The translations under genes were made by a program, and so were the position numbers. From Tetrahymena thermophila SB210 (lineage: Eukaryota > Ciliophora > Oligohymenophorea > Hymenostomatida > Tetrahymenidae), in NCBI RefSeq assembly GCF_000189635.1, contig NW_002476482.1, positions 87,054 to 151,053 on the forward strand: DNA of 64,000 nt. Reading direction: 5' to 3'. The notes below the pieces were generated by a model. The model searched no databases. It was not told where the DNA came from and worked only from the letters and a program-made list of their open reading frames with translations. Positions 40,001 through 53,600 of the stretch are shown here, piece by piece. Within the stretch, counting starts at the first letter, position 1. Each line of letters begins with the position of its first letter.

Positions 40001-43000
40001 GCAATTAATTTAGGAAGTTTTGGAAATATATCACTAGTAGATTTATTAACCACTAAAATGATTAAAGTAAAGGCACCTAAATCTTATTAAATTTTAAGAA
40101 ACGGTGAGATATTTTTTATAAGTGTAATTAACTTTTAAAACTAGCAGACTCTAATAGATTCAAAAGTGAATATCCTATAAGATACAATGAAGAAACTGCA
40201 AGGATACATAATTTCTTTATTATGGAAAGAAAATAATTATTATTATTTTATCTCAATCTCATAGAACAAATTTACAGTATTTGATACTAATGGCTAGCTT
40301 ATATTTTAAGAAAATATTGTTATTTCTGACATTATTACAAATAATTAATAATTAATATTTTTCCAAGAATAGTATATTGCTCAATACTCAATTAACATAA
40401 ATAAAAAACAACTTACTCAAATAAATTCATTCTAAATTAACAATCAATACCTAACTTTTAATGTTGATCTTTATAATAGGTTAATTTATGTCTAACTTTA
40501 AAACTAACTTTAGGTCCTTTAGATTGATACCCTCAATTTAGTTCAGTCTATATAAATCTAGAATGATTATGTATATATTGGAAACGATAAAAGAAATTTG
40601 GTAAATTTAAATTTTATTTTTAAAATATTAACTTTTTTTTAATTTAAAGATATAAATTTATAGATAAGCAAATTAAATAATAATATTCTAACTGTTTAAA
40701 GAATAAACGAGATCTTTTCCATTAAATTTTGATTTAACAAAAAAAACATTGTTTATAGATAGTGAATTAGGGATTATTGTCATCTGCGATTATGCATTAC
40801 CACAAATTTATGTATTATAGTATGTTGGCTATTTTTAGCTAAACAGTTTTTCAATAACTTCTCCATCATCAAATTTTGGAATTTTTAGAATGAAATTTAT
40901 TTATAATTACCATTTATCAATTCTTATATTTAGTTAAGCAGGATAGTTCTATTTTATTGATATAAACTATTTATACTACAATCAACAAATTATTAAAATG
41001 GCTAATGATAACTAATCAGCTCTCTTTGGATAAAACAATCAAAATATAATAATCCTTAACAATGATATCAATTACCTTTCTGTATATGACAGTGTAACCT
41101 AATAGATTTAGGATAATTTAGTTTTTAAGTAAAATGTAGATATTAATGACATAGAAAATTATTCGATTGCCATTCTTAGCTAAATCAACTCTGTTATATG
41201 TATTAAAAAGAAAGATTATTACATTATTTAGCTTTTTCCTTTAAAAAAAATTTAATAGCAAACTCTTACAGATGTTTAAAATATTTACATTTCAGATAAT
41301 TATGGTTTAGTTCTTTATAGTAATTTAAGTTAGCAATTATATTTATTTAGCCAAAAGGATTAATAATTTACCATGCTAAAGTAAGATTAATAATAGATTA
41401 CTAAAATAATCTTTATAAATGAAAAATTTATATGTGTTTAAGTCATCAATCTAGGCTAATAATAATTGCTTGTATTCGATACATCATCCCAGAGATAAAT
41501 TCCTTTTCCTTTTAATTAGGTATTTATTAGTTCATTAATTCTTTAAATTTTAATATAAATAATATAAACTAATAAAAATGAATGAACATATATGAATTTC
41601 ATCACTTAATAAAAAAATTAAAACATATTTTTTAATTTAGAATATGTATTTTTAGAAGAATATTAGTTAAAAAGTTTTAACCAATTTAATTATTTATATT
41701 GTTTTTAAATTTATTGAAATAAATAAAAATATCAATAAACTAGTGTATTTAAAAGTTTTCATCTTTAATTAAAGTTTACCATTTTTTAATTTCATTAAAA
41801 AATAAATAACCCAAATGACTAAATTTTTTTTGTATTTAGCAAAAAAACTTATTTTATTCTATTTAAAATTATTATATTGGAGATTTTCATTAAGCTATTT
41901 ATTTAGTAAATTATAAAAAACTAATAAATTTTATAATTTGTTAATATTAGGGGCAAGTAATAGATCTGAAGATTAAGAATTTTCTAATTGTTCAATAGTT
42001 TGCTACTGGCAAAACATCTCTCCAGATATTTTAATTTAATTAAAATGACATTACATTTGTTTATTATTTTTACTAGTATAACGGATAATTTTAAATTAAG
42101 TAGCTATTTAATTAACAATACTTTAAAAATATACATAGCATTTACATAATGGGAATGTAAAATAATTTAAATGCTCTAATTTTGAAAATTAAAGAAGCTA
42201 AAAGTATAATTTCAGTTTCTGAAAGCATTTAAATAAAACAGCTATCATTGCCTTGCTCTAACAATACTAAAATAAAAGTAGAAAATAATTATTTTTATTA
42301 CATTTGTCCTTACGTCTCTTTTATTTATGACATAAGTGCAACATTTATCTAAAGTATTAAGTACTCTATTAACTCTAATTTGACTATCTATGATATCTCT
42401 TACTTAAACTATGATATTTTTATAGTAACATTATCATAAAATTAAATAGATTTATATGAAATAAACTATAAATTTAAGAATAAAATATCATCACTATCTA
42501 AAATCATCAATCCCAAAATTTATAATTATTTAATCAGTCAAAACAATAACATTATTTAACTAATAATCTATGGAATTTCTGATTTTAATTTATTTTAAGC
42601 TAACATAAATTATTAATCAAAAAGGTTCAAATACTAAATAGCTTAGTATTTAAATTAAAATTAAGTTTAGGTTACAACTTAAAGTTATATTGATAACTAT
42701 AAAGTATTTTATTTATTTAATATTTAATAATTTTATTAAATCAAATTTATTTTTAAAAGCATATTGTCCAATAATAATAAATATCCTAAACTATCTAATC
42801 TCTAAGATATCAAATATTCTTTCAGCCTCCTTCAAAGATGTAAAGTTTTTTATTTTTCTTATAAACTAAATATTTATTAATTTAAAATAGTAATTAATTT
42901 CCAGTGATCAATTCTTATTAAAGCTCCGATTTTGTAGAAATTTATTCAACAGATGGCATAAATAGCAATCAAAAATATTAATTATAAATTTCTTCAACTG

Positions 43001-46000
43001 AATTCATATCAGATTAATTTAAGAATTTAAAAATAGGAAATATGATTCTCAATTTTAACTTCATTGACTCTCTAAATTTTAATTAGTATTAATATTTAGA
43101 ATAACTTTAGTTCTCTAATATGACAATATAGTTTGGCTAACAAAATGGATCTATATTTTTGAATTCTTATAAAAAGCTAATAATAAATGAAATAAAAATT
43201 ATTAATTAAGTAATTACAACTTAGTTCATCTTTTAAAATATCACAGATATTTTAATTAATAACCTGGAAATTTAAAATGTCACTTTTTAGTCTTAGTCTT
43301 ACTTTTTTTCTTTCTAAGAAATCTAGTAAATTATGATAAGAAATCTTACTATATACTAGAGTAATTTTAATTAAACAATGATTTTAGTGAATAATTCAAA
43401 TAATATTTAAATGTAAAATATATTCGTTTCTAATAACAATTTTTCTCAAGGATTAATTTTTGTAAATTAATCTGAAAACTTTTTTAGTGATTAGATTTAA
43501 GCTTAATGGAATCAGATAAATTAAAACAATTTAAACAATAAAATAAATCCCTACCTGTTCAATTTTTTATAAGTTAAATAAGTTTAATTTGATAATATTT
43601 CTATTAGTAACTCATTGAATTTAGGATTTGTTAACTTCACTGGCTTGATGATAAATTTTCAATTTCTTTATTCTATTAGCATAAAAAATTCAAAATTTAA
43701 TGAAATTAAATAAAAAATACCTATTATTTAAGTTACTTATGGAATCAGTGCAACCATAGAAAATCTATAAGTTAGTAAAATGAATAGCTCGAATTTTATA
43801 CTTCTGTCTTTGGTAACTTAGCTTGAGTTAACAAATTTAAGCTTTTTTAATATAAATGAGCCTTTTGTTTAAATACCTAAGTTAGGATCTTCTTTTATTC
43901 CTTAATTTGATAATTATTTATTAAGTCTTGGTGGAATAAATAATCTTATGGTCTAAAATTTGTAAATGTCTTTTTGCTATAATATTGGGATGTTAAATTT
44001 AATTGAGTTTTAAGTGGGATTAGATGCAATTTAAAATAGCAATTAAATGCAGGCAAACTTAATTAAAATTTCTAATTCTTAATCTAATCTAAGTGAACCA
44101 GCTTTAAACTTAAGAAATAAATAATTAAGTATTTCTTAACTAACAGTAAAAAATGTTATATTTAAAAGTCATATTATGAACCTCAATTCACAATCTTATT
44201 TCTAAATGAATCAATCTTAATTTATTAATATATATCTGATAAATTAATCAACAACAATATATAATAATTAAATTTCAGTAATTGAAATATCATAAGTAAA
44301 ATTTTAAAATATTTCTTCTTAATAATACCCTGCTATATTTTTAACTAAGTCTGTAGATAGCTTTAGTATTCGTAACTGCACTTTTAGATAAAACTAAAAT
44401 CTACAAACAAATATATCAGTTTCATCTAATAATGATAATAACAGTAATTTTAATATTTAGAATTGTAATAATTTGATAATAGATGACTCATTATTTGCAC
44501 AAAACACATGTTTCAATAATGGAGGAGGAATTTATTTATTTCAAATTCAAAAATCTTTTATAAATAACACCAAGTTTGTTCAAAACTAGGCATAATAATA
44601 CTCAGGAGGAGCAATTTATGCTTCTAATTCTAATATTAATATTAATTAATGTCTCTTTTAAAACAACATATCAAAAAAGGAAAGAGGTGGAGCTATCTAT
44701 TCTGATAACACTTATATTTAAGTAGTTAATTCAAATATTATAAATAATATTGCATATGTAGGTGGTGGAATTTATTATAATAAAATAAATACAATAAATA
44801 TTGATAAATCTAGCTAAATTTATTAAAATAAAGGTATAATTATTGAAAATTTATTTACTTTACATTGAAATTATTTTATAAATAGGTAGATTTTATGGGA
44901 ATAACTTAGGTTCTTTTCCTAAAAAATTATTAAAAGTAGATTTAAAAACTAAATAGGTTTATAACAAAATAATCATTAAAAATTTTTAAAGTGGAAACTA
45001 TACTAAATAACCAATATATGTTTAATATTTTGATGAAGAAAATTAAATACTAAATTTTAATATTGCAGATTTAACTAATCAATTTTCTTCTAGCATTAAA
45101 TAAGAAATAGAAAACTATTAAATAGCGATTTTGAATCCTGCAAATGTGAAAAATCTAACAATAATATTAGGATAACAATTATAATATATAAAATCTATCA
45201 ATTTATTTTAACTCAATATGACAGCAGGAAATTACTATGAAACAGATTTTCAATTGGTTTTATTCTCACAATTTTTTAATGAGTACCTTACTCTTGATTT
45301 ATTACTTAATTTTAGAAAATGCAAAATTGGAGAAATATTATATCATAAACAAGGATATATTTCGTAAATAGCTTTATTATTGTTTATTTATTAAATTATT
45401 TAATTTTATTTTATCAAAATTAAGTTGTGATTAATGTGTTGAAGGGAGCTATTCTCTGGTTGACCCATATCAAAAATCTGAAAATGGTCTAGTTTAATGC
45501 CAGAAATGCCCTATAGAATATGCAAAGAAATGTTACTCAAATCAAATTATTTTAAATTAACACTTCTGGAGAGAATCAAATTTAACAGATAATATTTTCA
45601 CTTGCTATATGCTAGGTTGTAATGAATCAGCTTACAATTCAATAAATGGATGCATAAAAGGTTATATCGGTCCTCTATGCAACTCTTGTGATTATAAGGG
45701 TATATACTGGGGAACTAGCTATGCTTAAAATGGGAAATATTGTTATGAATGCGGTAAAATAGTAGATCTTTACGTCTTTGTGGCGTTATCTATTTTATTT
45801 TATTCATTTTACATATCATTAAGTGTGTATTCATAGATCAAAACTAACATACTGATTATAAAAATTGAATATTTAAGAAAGTTAGAGATTTTATTTGTAA
45901 GCAAAACTAAATTTTTAGGTTCTGATACAGGAATAATATTAAAGATCTTTTTTCACTACTTACAGATATTTTCATCATCTATAAATGTCATTAACTAAAT

Positions 46001-47194
46001 TCCTGAGATATTAGGTAATTTATTTAAATTAGGAGGTGATCCAACTTAGATAACTTACACAAGTTTAGATTGTATTTATAAGAATTGGGTTATTTCTTAG
46101 CTTTGGTTTAGTCGATTGATAATGTAATTCACTTAAATAATAATAGTAACTGGACTAGTTCTATTATCTAGATATTTTTTACCTAAAAATATGAGATAAT
46201 TTTATAAAAAAAAGATATACTTAATATTTATTTACTTTTTTTATTATTCCTCTCTTGTTAAAATGCTCATGTCTCTTTGCCTATGCAAATAAATTGGAAA
46301 TAACTATTATATGTTAAACGATTTTCTTTAAAAGTGCTGGACAAACTAACATTTAATATTTTCCTTTGGAATAATATATCCTCTAACAATAATTTGCTCA
46401 ATTGGAATACCATTAATATTTTATTTGAAAATTAAATCTGCTATTTAAAATAAAAAATAAGAGAATGTTTAATTTATCTTGTCTTATTACTTTATATTAT
46501 AAGGATATAAAAATTAATTTTATTATTGGGAAATTCTCAAAATGTTTCTAAGATTAATTATCATGATTATCTTGAATTTAGATATTTAAAACGGTACTTA
46601 AAGATAATTGATATTAGTTGTATGCTTTATCTAAATAATGATGACAATCTCTTTGAATCCTTATAAATAAAAACAAATGCAAAATTTAGAAATTTTGCTG
46701 CTTTCAGTTGTTATAATTAGTCTAGCTCTGTAAACGATAATATTTATGTAAGATGATAATTTAGATAAAACCTTAATTTTAATAATTATCATATTTATTT
46801 TTAATCTTTATAATTTGATAAAGATAATTTTTGAATATTATAAATCTGCTTTAGAATTAGCTTTAAGGTCTAAAAGTAGAAAATTTAAGATTATTTTAAA
46901 TTTATTATATAAATTTAAAATCATTAAATTTGATATCAAGAATAGATAAACTTCATTAATAAGGATAAGCCAATTGTGGAAAATTATAAACAAAAATAAG
47001 CATCTTTTAAATTATGAATTTGAAGTTTCCTTGAAATAATAAACTATCTCTAAGAGTTAAAAAAATTATAGCAATTATCCAGGTACATAATTAGAACTCC
47101 TCACATATAACGTAATTGTTTTTAATAATTTTATTTTTAATATTTTATAATTTAATTTTAGGAAAAGGAAAAGGAAAAAATTATAGACAATTGA
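37025..47194 (+). CDS. giant multidomain membrane protein, copy 3 (interrupted by assembly gap)
   Basis: Exon 1 is 37025-37225, exon 3 starts at 37713 and enters the gap at 38272. After the gap, exon 5 resumes in the expected frame and ends at 39497. Then come 39605-39890, 39939-40600, 40650-41519, 41951-42703, 42760-42839, 42891-44833, 44886-45363, 45425-47111 and 47162-47194. Every visible exon has the length and phase of copy 1 except exon 14, which carries an extra GAAAAG hexamer (one more Glu-Lys). Signal peptide MSYKLALFIQVLIYLV, Cys-rich repeats, GGGIY/GGAIY repeats, CIKGYIGPLCNSC cluster and about seven membrane spans are all present. By comparison with copy 2 the gap should cover the end of exon 3, introns 3 and 4, exon 4 and the start of exon 5. 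Probably intact. Confidence 0.85.
38272..38371. other. assembly gap (100 N)
   Basis: Exactly 100 Ns, a conventional placeholder rather than a measured size. Flanking sequence aligns to copy 2 at 26886 and 27309, so about 422 bp are probably missing. It sits where copies 2 and 3 are nearly identical, as expected if the assembler could not separate them. Confidence 0.95.
41520..41950 (+). other. longest intron 8, giant gene copy 3
   Basis: GT-AG intron of 431 nt, the longest visible in the window. No open frame, repeat or recognisable RNA fold was found; composition is plain A+T-rich. Confidence 0.75.
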
Positions 47195-47665
47195 CATTAG
47201 ACAAATATATCTTTAAATCATTTATTTTGTATTTTTCATGTTAATAAAATTAAATTCAAATTAATTTTAATATTTAAATACAACATAATAATAAACATTA
47301 ACTAAGAAATTATATAAAACAAAAAATATATTTTAGAATTAAAATTTAAAAAAATTTTTAAATTTATAAAAAAATTTAAATCAAAATTATAATTATAACG
47401 ACTCTAAAAATGTATTAGATAATTAATTAATAATTTCTTTTATTTTAAAAAAATACATTTTTAGATTTATTAATATCAGTAAAGCTTAAAATACTATTTG
47501 AATTAGTAATTAAAAATGTAAAAATAGTTAGTAAAAACATGAAAAAATTATCAATTTACATAAATTTATCTAATAATCAGTAAAAAGTATATTCAGAGTA
47601 GTTTTTTGGTTTTTTTTATCAATTAATTTAGTATTAAAGATATTTAATTAATACATTTAAATAAT
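47195..47665. promoter_or_regulatory. spacer between giant genes 3 and 4
   Basis: The left part is the copy 1-3 type trailer; the last 100 bp (from about 47570) match the leader of copy 5 almost base for base, including ATCAATTAATTTAGTATTAA. The subfamily switch therefore occurs in this spacer. It also holds an inverted repeat at 47403-47465. No gene. Confidence 0.55.
47403..47465. repeat. 14-bp perfect inverted repeat
   Basis: TCTAAAAATGTATT (47403-47416) and AATACATTTTTAGA (47452-47465) are exact complements around a 35-nt A+T-rich loop. It lies in the spacer where the array changes from the copy 1-3 to the copy 4-5 subfamily. May be a 3' end hairpin or chance in A+T-rich DNA. Confidence 0.55.
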
Positions 47666-50600
47666 ATGAAGAAAATATAAGACTTAATCATTTTAGTGTT
47701 TATCTGTTTTTTAAAGTAAGCATAGCAATTAAGCATACCAGATATATGTCCTTTAGTTAGCAATTTTTTTTAAAGTTAATCTGATCAATGTTAATAGTGC
47801 CTACAAAATTGTAGCGAATGCTTTTCAAACAATTACTGCGTTTTATGCATGCCAGGATTTATTTTAGTAATATTATTGTATTTTTAACTTAAAATTAATC
47901 AATTATGAACCATAATAGAATAATTAGGGATAGTGTGTAAGTAATTGTGGAGATAATTAACTGAAAAATATTTTAAATAAGCAATGTTAAAACGTTCCTG
48001 ATATAAATTGCTAGAAATATAATTAGCAAAACTAATGCTAATAATGTAAAGATGGATACATTTTAAGTGAAAATAAAATATGCAAAAATACATTTTGTTC
48101 AGGTTATTAAGGCACCTACGATATTTCTACCTAAAAATGTTCTTTAGACGGATTTTTACTATCAGATTACAGTAGGGAATAGTAAGATTAATAAACCAAC
48201 ACTCAATTAACTTAAGATTCTTTCAGTTTTTAGTACTCATCATTAAAAGAAAGCTTGAATGAGCAAATAATAGAAATAATTGTTTTAGATATTTTAGATT
48301 ACAAATTAGTACTTTTTTAATATCTTTTTAAAAATTTTATAATATATTAATATTATTATAGGTAATAGGAAGAACAATACAATATATCATATTTTATGAA
48401 TACAAATCAATGTCTGCCTTATATTTACTTGATATGAAAATTCCAATTATTTAAATATAAGCTAATCAATAATAAATGAAGCTCTATGCTTTGATTTCTC
48501 ACTGTGATACAACTAATTCAGATACAAAATATGTCTTAAATTCACTTGTCTCTATTGACATAGCTTCATATTAATAAAATGTAGTCTTCTAATATAATAA
48601 TATAGTAGATTAAGGCTTATTTAATTCTTAATATTTAATATTTAGAAGCGGAAGTGTTTTAGTTATTTTTCCTCTAAGTGATTAATATATGAAGACATTA
48701 TAAACAAATATATAAATAAGTAGTTATTCTTTTTTATAAACTGAAGCAATCATTTTATTTACAGATTATAATAATTAAGTATACTTGACAAATCCTACAT
48801 TTACAGGTTATAACATAATTAATTTAAGCTCAAACTTAAGATTTTAAATGGTCAAATCTATTCTTACGCAAAGCTTCATATCTATCATTCAAACGGACTA
48901 AGCTAATTAAAAGTAAAGTCTAATAATTTTTGGAATACAATAATAAATGGATTCTTAAAATCAGATTTATTATACTTTAGGAAAGGTAATTTTTTATTTT
49001 AATAAAAAAATATTAATTAAAATTTAAATTTATTAGTAAATATAAGTTATCGAATATAGCGGATAAAATATTTAAGTGACAAATCTTAATAATGTAATAT
49101 ATTTGATTTCTAAAACAGGTAAATTTTTTTTGGAAAAAAAAAAAAATATTTTTAATAATCTTTATTAAATTAAATCTTAAAATAATATAAAGAAATTTAA
49201 ATTTGGAAAGAGTCAAAACAGGTTACTAAAATTAATATCGAAAATAGCTTGTAGAATTTTATATAAGATGATTGCGTGATTGTAAATTTTAATTAAAACA
49301 TTTAAGTCTATTTGAATATTTAAAGTGATTCTTAAATAGAAAAACAGACATATAATTACCCAATTAGAACTTAAATAAATACTGTAGTTTTTTACTAAAA
49401 TTCAATATTAGTAAGTGCATATAATACAATTTATGCCATTTAATATTACAAACAATCAGAAAAAGAATAAAGCTTACAATCTTTTAGTCAAAGTAATAGC
49501 CAAATAAAGATATATAAATAATTTTAATAAACTTTAGTGTACAGTGATGATGGGATCAAAGTTAAAATGTTAGTTATTATTTATGATACTGAATATTATA
49601 TAGTTGGTTATGTTAATAATTAATAAATTGTTTTTAGAGATCAAATTGGATCATAAATAATTAACAGTTGGATAATACTTCAAAACTTGTTCATATAAGT
49701 TGATTAATAATTGTATTAGCTTAATTTAAATACCTTCTAAAAGAAATAAATAAAATTTACAAATATTATTAACATATTACCTGAAAATAATAATCTTTAT
49801 GTGATAGATTGGTCAGACCCGTCTGATTGTTAATAATTACAGTTTACTAAATTTACTCCTGACTAAACATAAGTATGCACACTATAATTTCCTAACAATC
49901 CTGAATATCAATTTATTTGTTTCAATTAAGTTTTAATCTAAAGTAATTTAATTATATATAATGCTGGATTCTTTTTCGTAGTATTTTAATACAATTGCTA
50001 AGTCTAATATCATGCCTAAACTTTTTTTTACACGATTAAAATAATAGACTCTAATTTTTTACTAATAAATGGCTTAAACCTTTCGATATTGTAAATTGAT
50101 AGTAATACATTGATAGATACATAATTATATAACGTAGATAAATATGATATATTCAAAAATATTCTAGTTCTTTGTGTCTAATAATAAACAACGCTTGGAG
50201 GTAAAGATCAACATTTAACAAAAATAAATCTAAATAAATATGTTAATTACTATCCATAAGATTTAAATGAGTATAGTTATGATTAAGCAGTTTCTAATTT
50301 TATAATAAAAATAAATGGATAAACTTTAAATTATATGGATATGTCTTATCCTTTCTTTTCTTATACTTCCGTGTCTTTTTCAGATAATATCAGTCAAGTT
50401 GAGCCAATTAGAAACTCTAATTCTCTTTTGCTTATAAGGTTTTAAAATGTAATTATTATTAAAAATATTCATCCATTTCATTTGATATAAATACTTTAAA
50501 AATTTAAAAAAGAGAATTTTCTACATAAATATAACTAATATTTTAAATAAAAATAAAATAATTATTTAAATATAGGATAAATATAGTGCTATTTTATTAG

Positions 50601-53600
50601 ATGGCCATACAAATACTTAAGTTTAAATAAATGGTAACATAAATGGCTTAATGTATTTTTAGAATTACATTATGTTTCTATAAAAACCTTACAATTAATT
50701 ATTAGTTTTAAAAGCATCAAATCCAATAAACTAAAACATATTTTTTACATACGATAACTTGCATGTATATAGTAGTGAAGCATAGTAACTATTAGGATCA
50801 CCTAATGGAGATGTTATTGAAATCTAATATTATAAAGATGGTTCTAAAAAAATATTTCAAAGTAATCTTTTGTTAAAATTAAAATATATTTTAATAATAA
50901 TTTTTTTTATAGATAAAGCAAAAAATTTGCAAACTTATTTCACAAATTATATTGAAGATACTTATATATATGCTTCAGTTGATATAGATTTATATGGATA
51001 TATTGTAATAACAGATATCTAAAGTGGTAAAGTCATTCAAATATCATAACCTAACTATTACAAAGTATTAAGAGCAGATGATATAGTTTTTATATTAATT
51101 CATGATTTTTAGAATAAATAAATTATAATTGATTAAAACTTGAATGTTTTATAAGAAACTATAAATAGATTAAAGGAGTATTATATTTCTTTTCTCTGGA
51201 AAGAAAATTAAGACTCCTATTTTATTTCTATTTCTTCAGAGAAGTTTACAATATTTAATACGAAAGGTTTTTAAGTAATGTAAAAAGATTTTAAAGTCAT
51301 TAATTTAATTTAAAATAATTAATAATTAATTTTATTTTTGGATTCACAAGTAATTTAAATATAAATTAGCATACAAAAAAAATAGGTTATTTAAATAAAC
51401 TCTTTCCCTGTTGATAGTTAATACAAAAATATTTATGCTGATAAGTAAAATAAATTAATTTATATGTAGTTTTAAAATTTCTTGATAGTTTTATAAATCG
51501 ATACCTTACAATAAATTTAGACAATTTCTATTTAGAGTGATTTTGTGTTTGTAGGGAATGACTCATTAAATAAGGTAATTTTAATTAGTATTTATAATAA
51601 AAACACAATAATTATTATTTTTTTATAATAGATTTAAATTTTTAAACAAGCTAAAGCTATTATCATATTCAAATTATTTAGCACCTCTTTGTAAGTAATT
51701 CCTTTAAGTATTGATATAACTTCTAAGAAAATATTTATAGATAGTGAGTTAGGAATATTAATTATTTGTGATAATAAAAATATTCAGACATACATTTTAT
51801 CTTATATAGGATAAACATAATTTAGTAGCTTTATGATAATTACTGATTTAGATTTATTAAATTATTAATTTGTATTTAACTATAATTATCATTTAAGTAT
51901 TTTAGTAGTTACATAAGCTATAAACGTTTACTATCTTGACATAAATTATTTTTATTATAATCCTTAAAGTATCCAGCTTGCTACTGAAAATTAATCAGCA
52001 ACTTTTGGATTATAAAAAGAGAATATAATTACAATAAATAATGATATTAATTATATATCGATATATGATAGTACATCATAGTAACTTAAAGATAGTATAA
52101 TTTTTAACTAAAATGTAGATCAAATTAATATACAATAATATTAGATTATTAGTTTCAGCAAAGAAAATATCATAGTGTGTTTTAGAAAGACAGATTATTA
52201 TATTCTTTAATTTTCACCTTTGAAGATAATCGAATTTATTTATCTTTCTGACGTATAAAACGTTTATATATCTAACAAATATGAAATGCTAGTTTATAGT
52301 AATATGAATTAACAAGTTTATTTTTTCTGCTCTAAATAGTAATAATTTATCCAATTAAAGAAAGATTAGCTAGTAATAAGTTAACTAATCATAGTTAATC
52401 AAAATTTTATTGGTATATCTGTGCTAAATAATAATCAATATTATTTTTTTGTATATGATACAATCCTATTGCAAAATGTACCTCTAACTCTGAACAAAGT
52501 ATAAAATTTTTTATTTTTTAACTTTTTTACCAACTAACATAAAATTCAATAAAAATTATTATAATAATTAGGGACAGATAATAGATTTAAAAATAAAGAA
52601 TTTTGTAGTAGTTTAAAAAACTTCTTCATCAGATTTAACAATCCTCTAGATATTTTAATTTAGTTCAAACGATGATAAATACATTTACTATAATTTTTAA
52701 TAAAATAGTTAGCTCTACATCAAGCAAATATTTAATTAACAAAATTTTAATTAGGTTAATAGCATTTATATTATGACAATGTCAGATAATTTGTTTGTTC
52801 AGTTTTGGAAAATTTAAGAAACTTAAAATTTAGATTAAGTTTCTTAAAATATTTAAATTAAGTAGCTAGCTTTACCATGCTCTAACAACACTTAAATAAA
52901 AGTAGAAAAAGACTATTTTTATTTCATATGCCCCTTTGCTGCTTTTATTTATAATTCTGATATCACGTTTGTTTAAAGTATTAAATATCTAGTTAGCTCC
53001 CAAATAAACATTAAAGACATATACTACCTTGATTATGGTATATTTATAGTAAAACTCTAAAGTTAATTAGATTTATATGAAATAAAAAACAATTTTAAAT
53101 AAAAAATCAAATCACTTACAAAAATTTACAATCCTTCGATTTACAAATATGCATTAAACATCTAAAATAGTATAATTTAAATATCCTTATATGGAATATC
53201 AGATTTTAATTTATTTTAAGCTACAATTAATTATCAATCTAAACAATTCATGTACAAAATGGTTGAATTTTAAGATTAAAATAAAGTTTAAGTGAAAATA
53301 TCAAGCTTTATTGATAACTACAAGGTAATTTTTTATTGAAAAAAAGTTTTTTTATGAATTTTTTTTAAAGCACATAATTTAATAGTCATAAATTACATAA
53401 AATTTAGAAACTCTTAGATATCAGATATACTATTAGCCTCCTTCAACTATGTAATTATCTTGATCATTAGTAGAAAAATAATTTTAAATATTTTTATTAA
53501 AATTTAGCAATCAATTCCCTGTTTTGAATTTTTACAGCAATTCAGATATCGTAGAAGTATATTCAGAAAAAGGCATAAATATCAATGAAAAATATTAATT

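Noticed and set aside
47899-48093. Minus-strand frames opposite exon 2 of copies 4 and 5 (also 58533-58724)
   Set aside because: They are antisense to a well-supported exon and cross the intron 1 boundary; conservation is explained by the sense strand.
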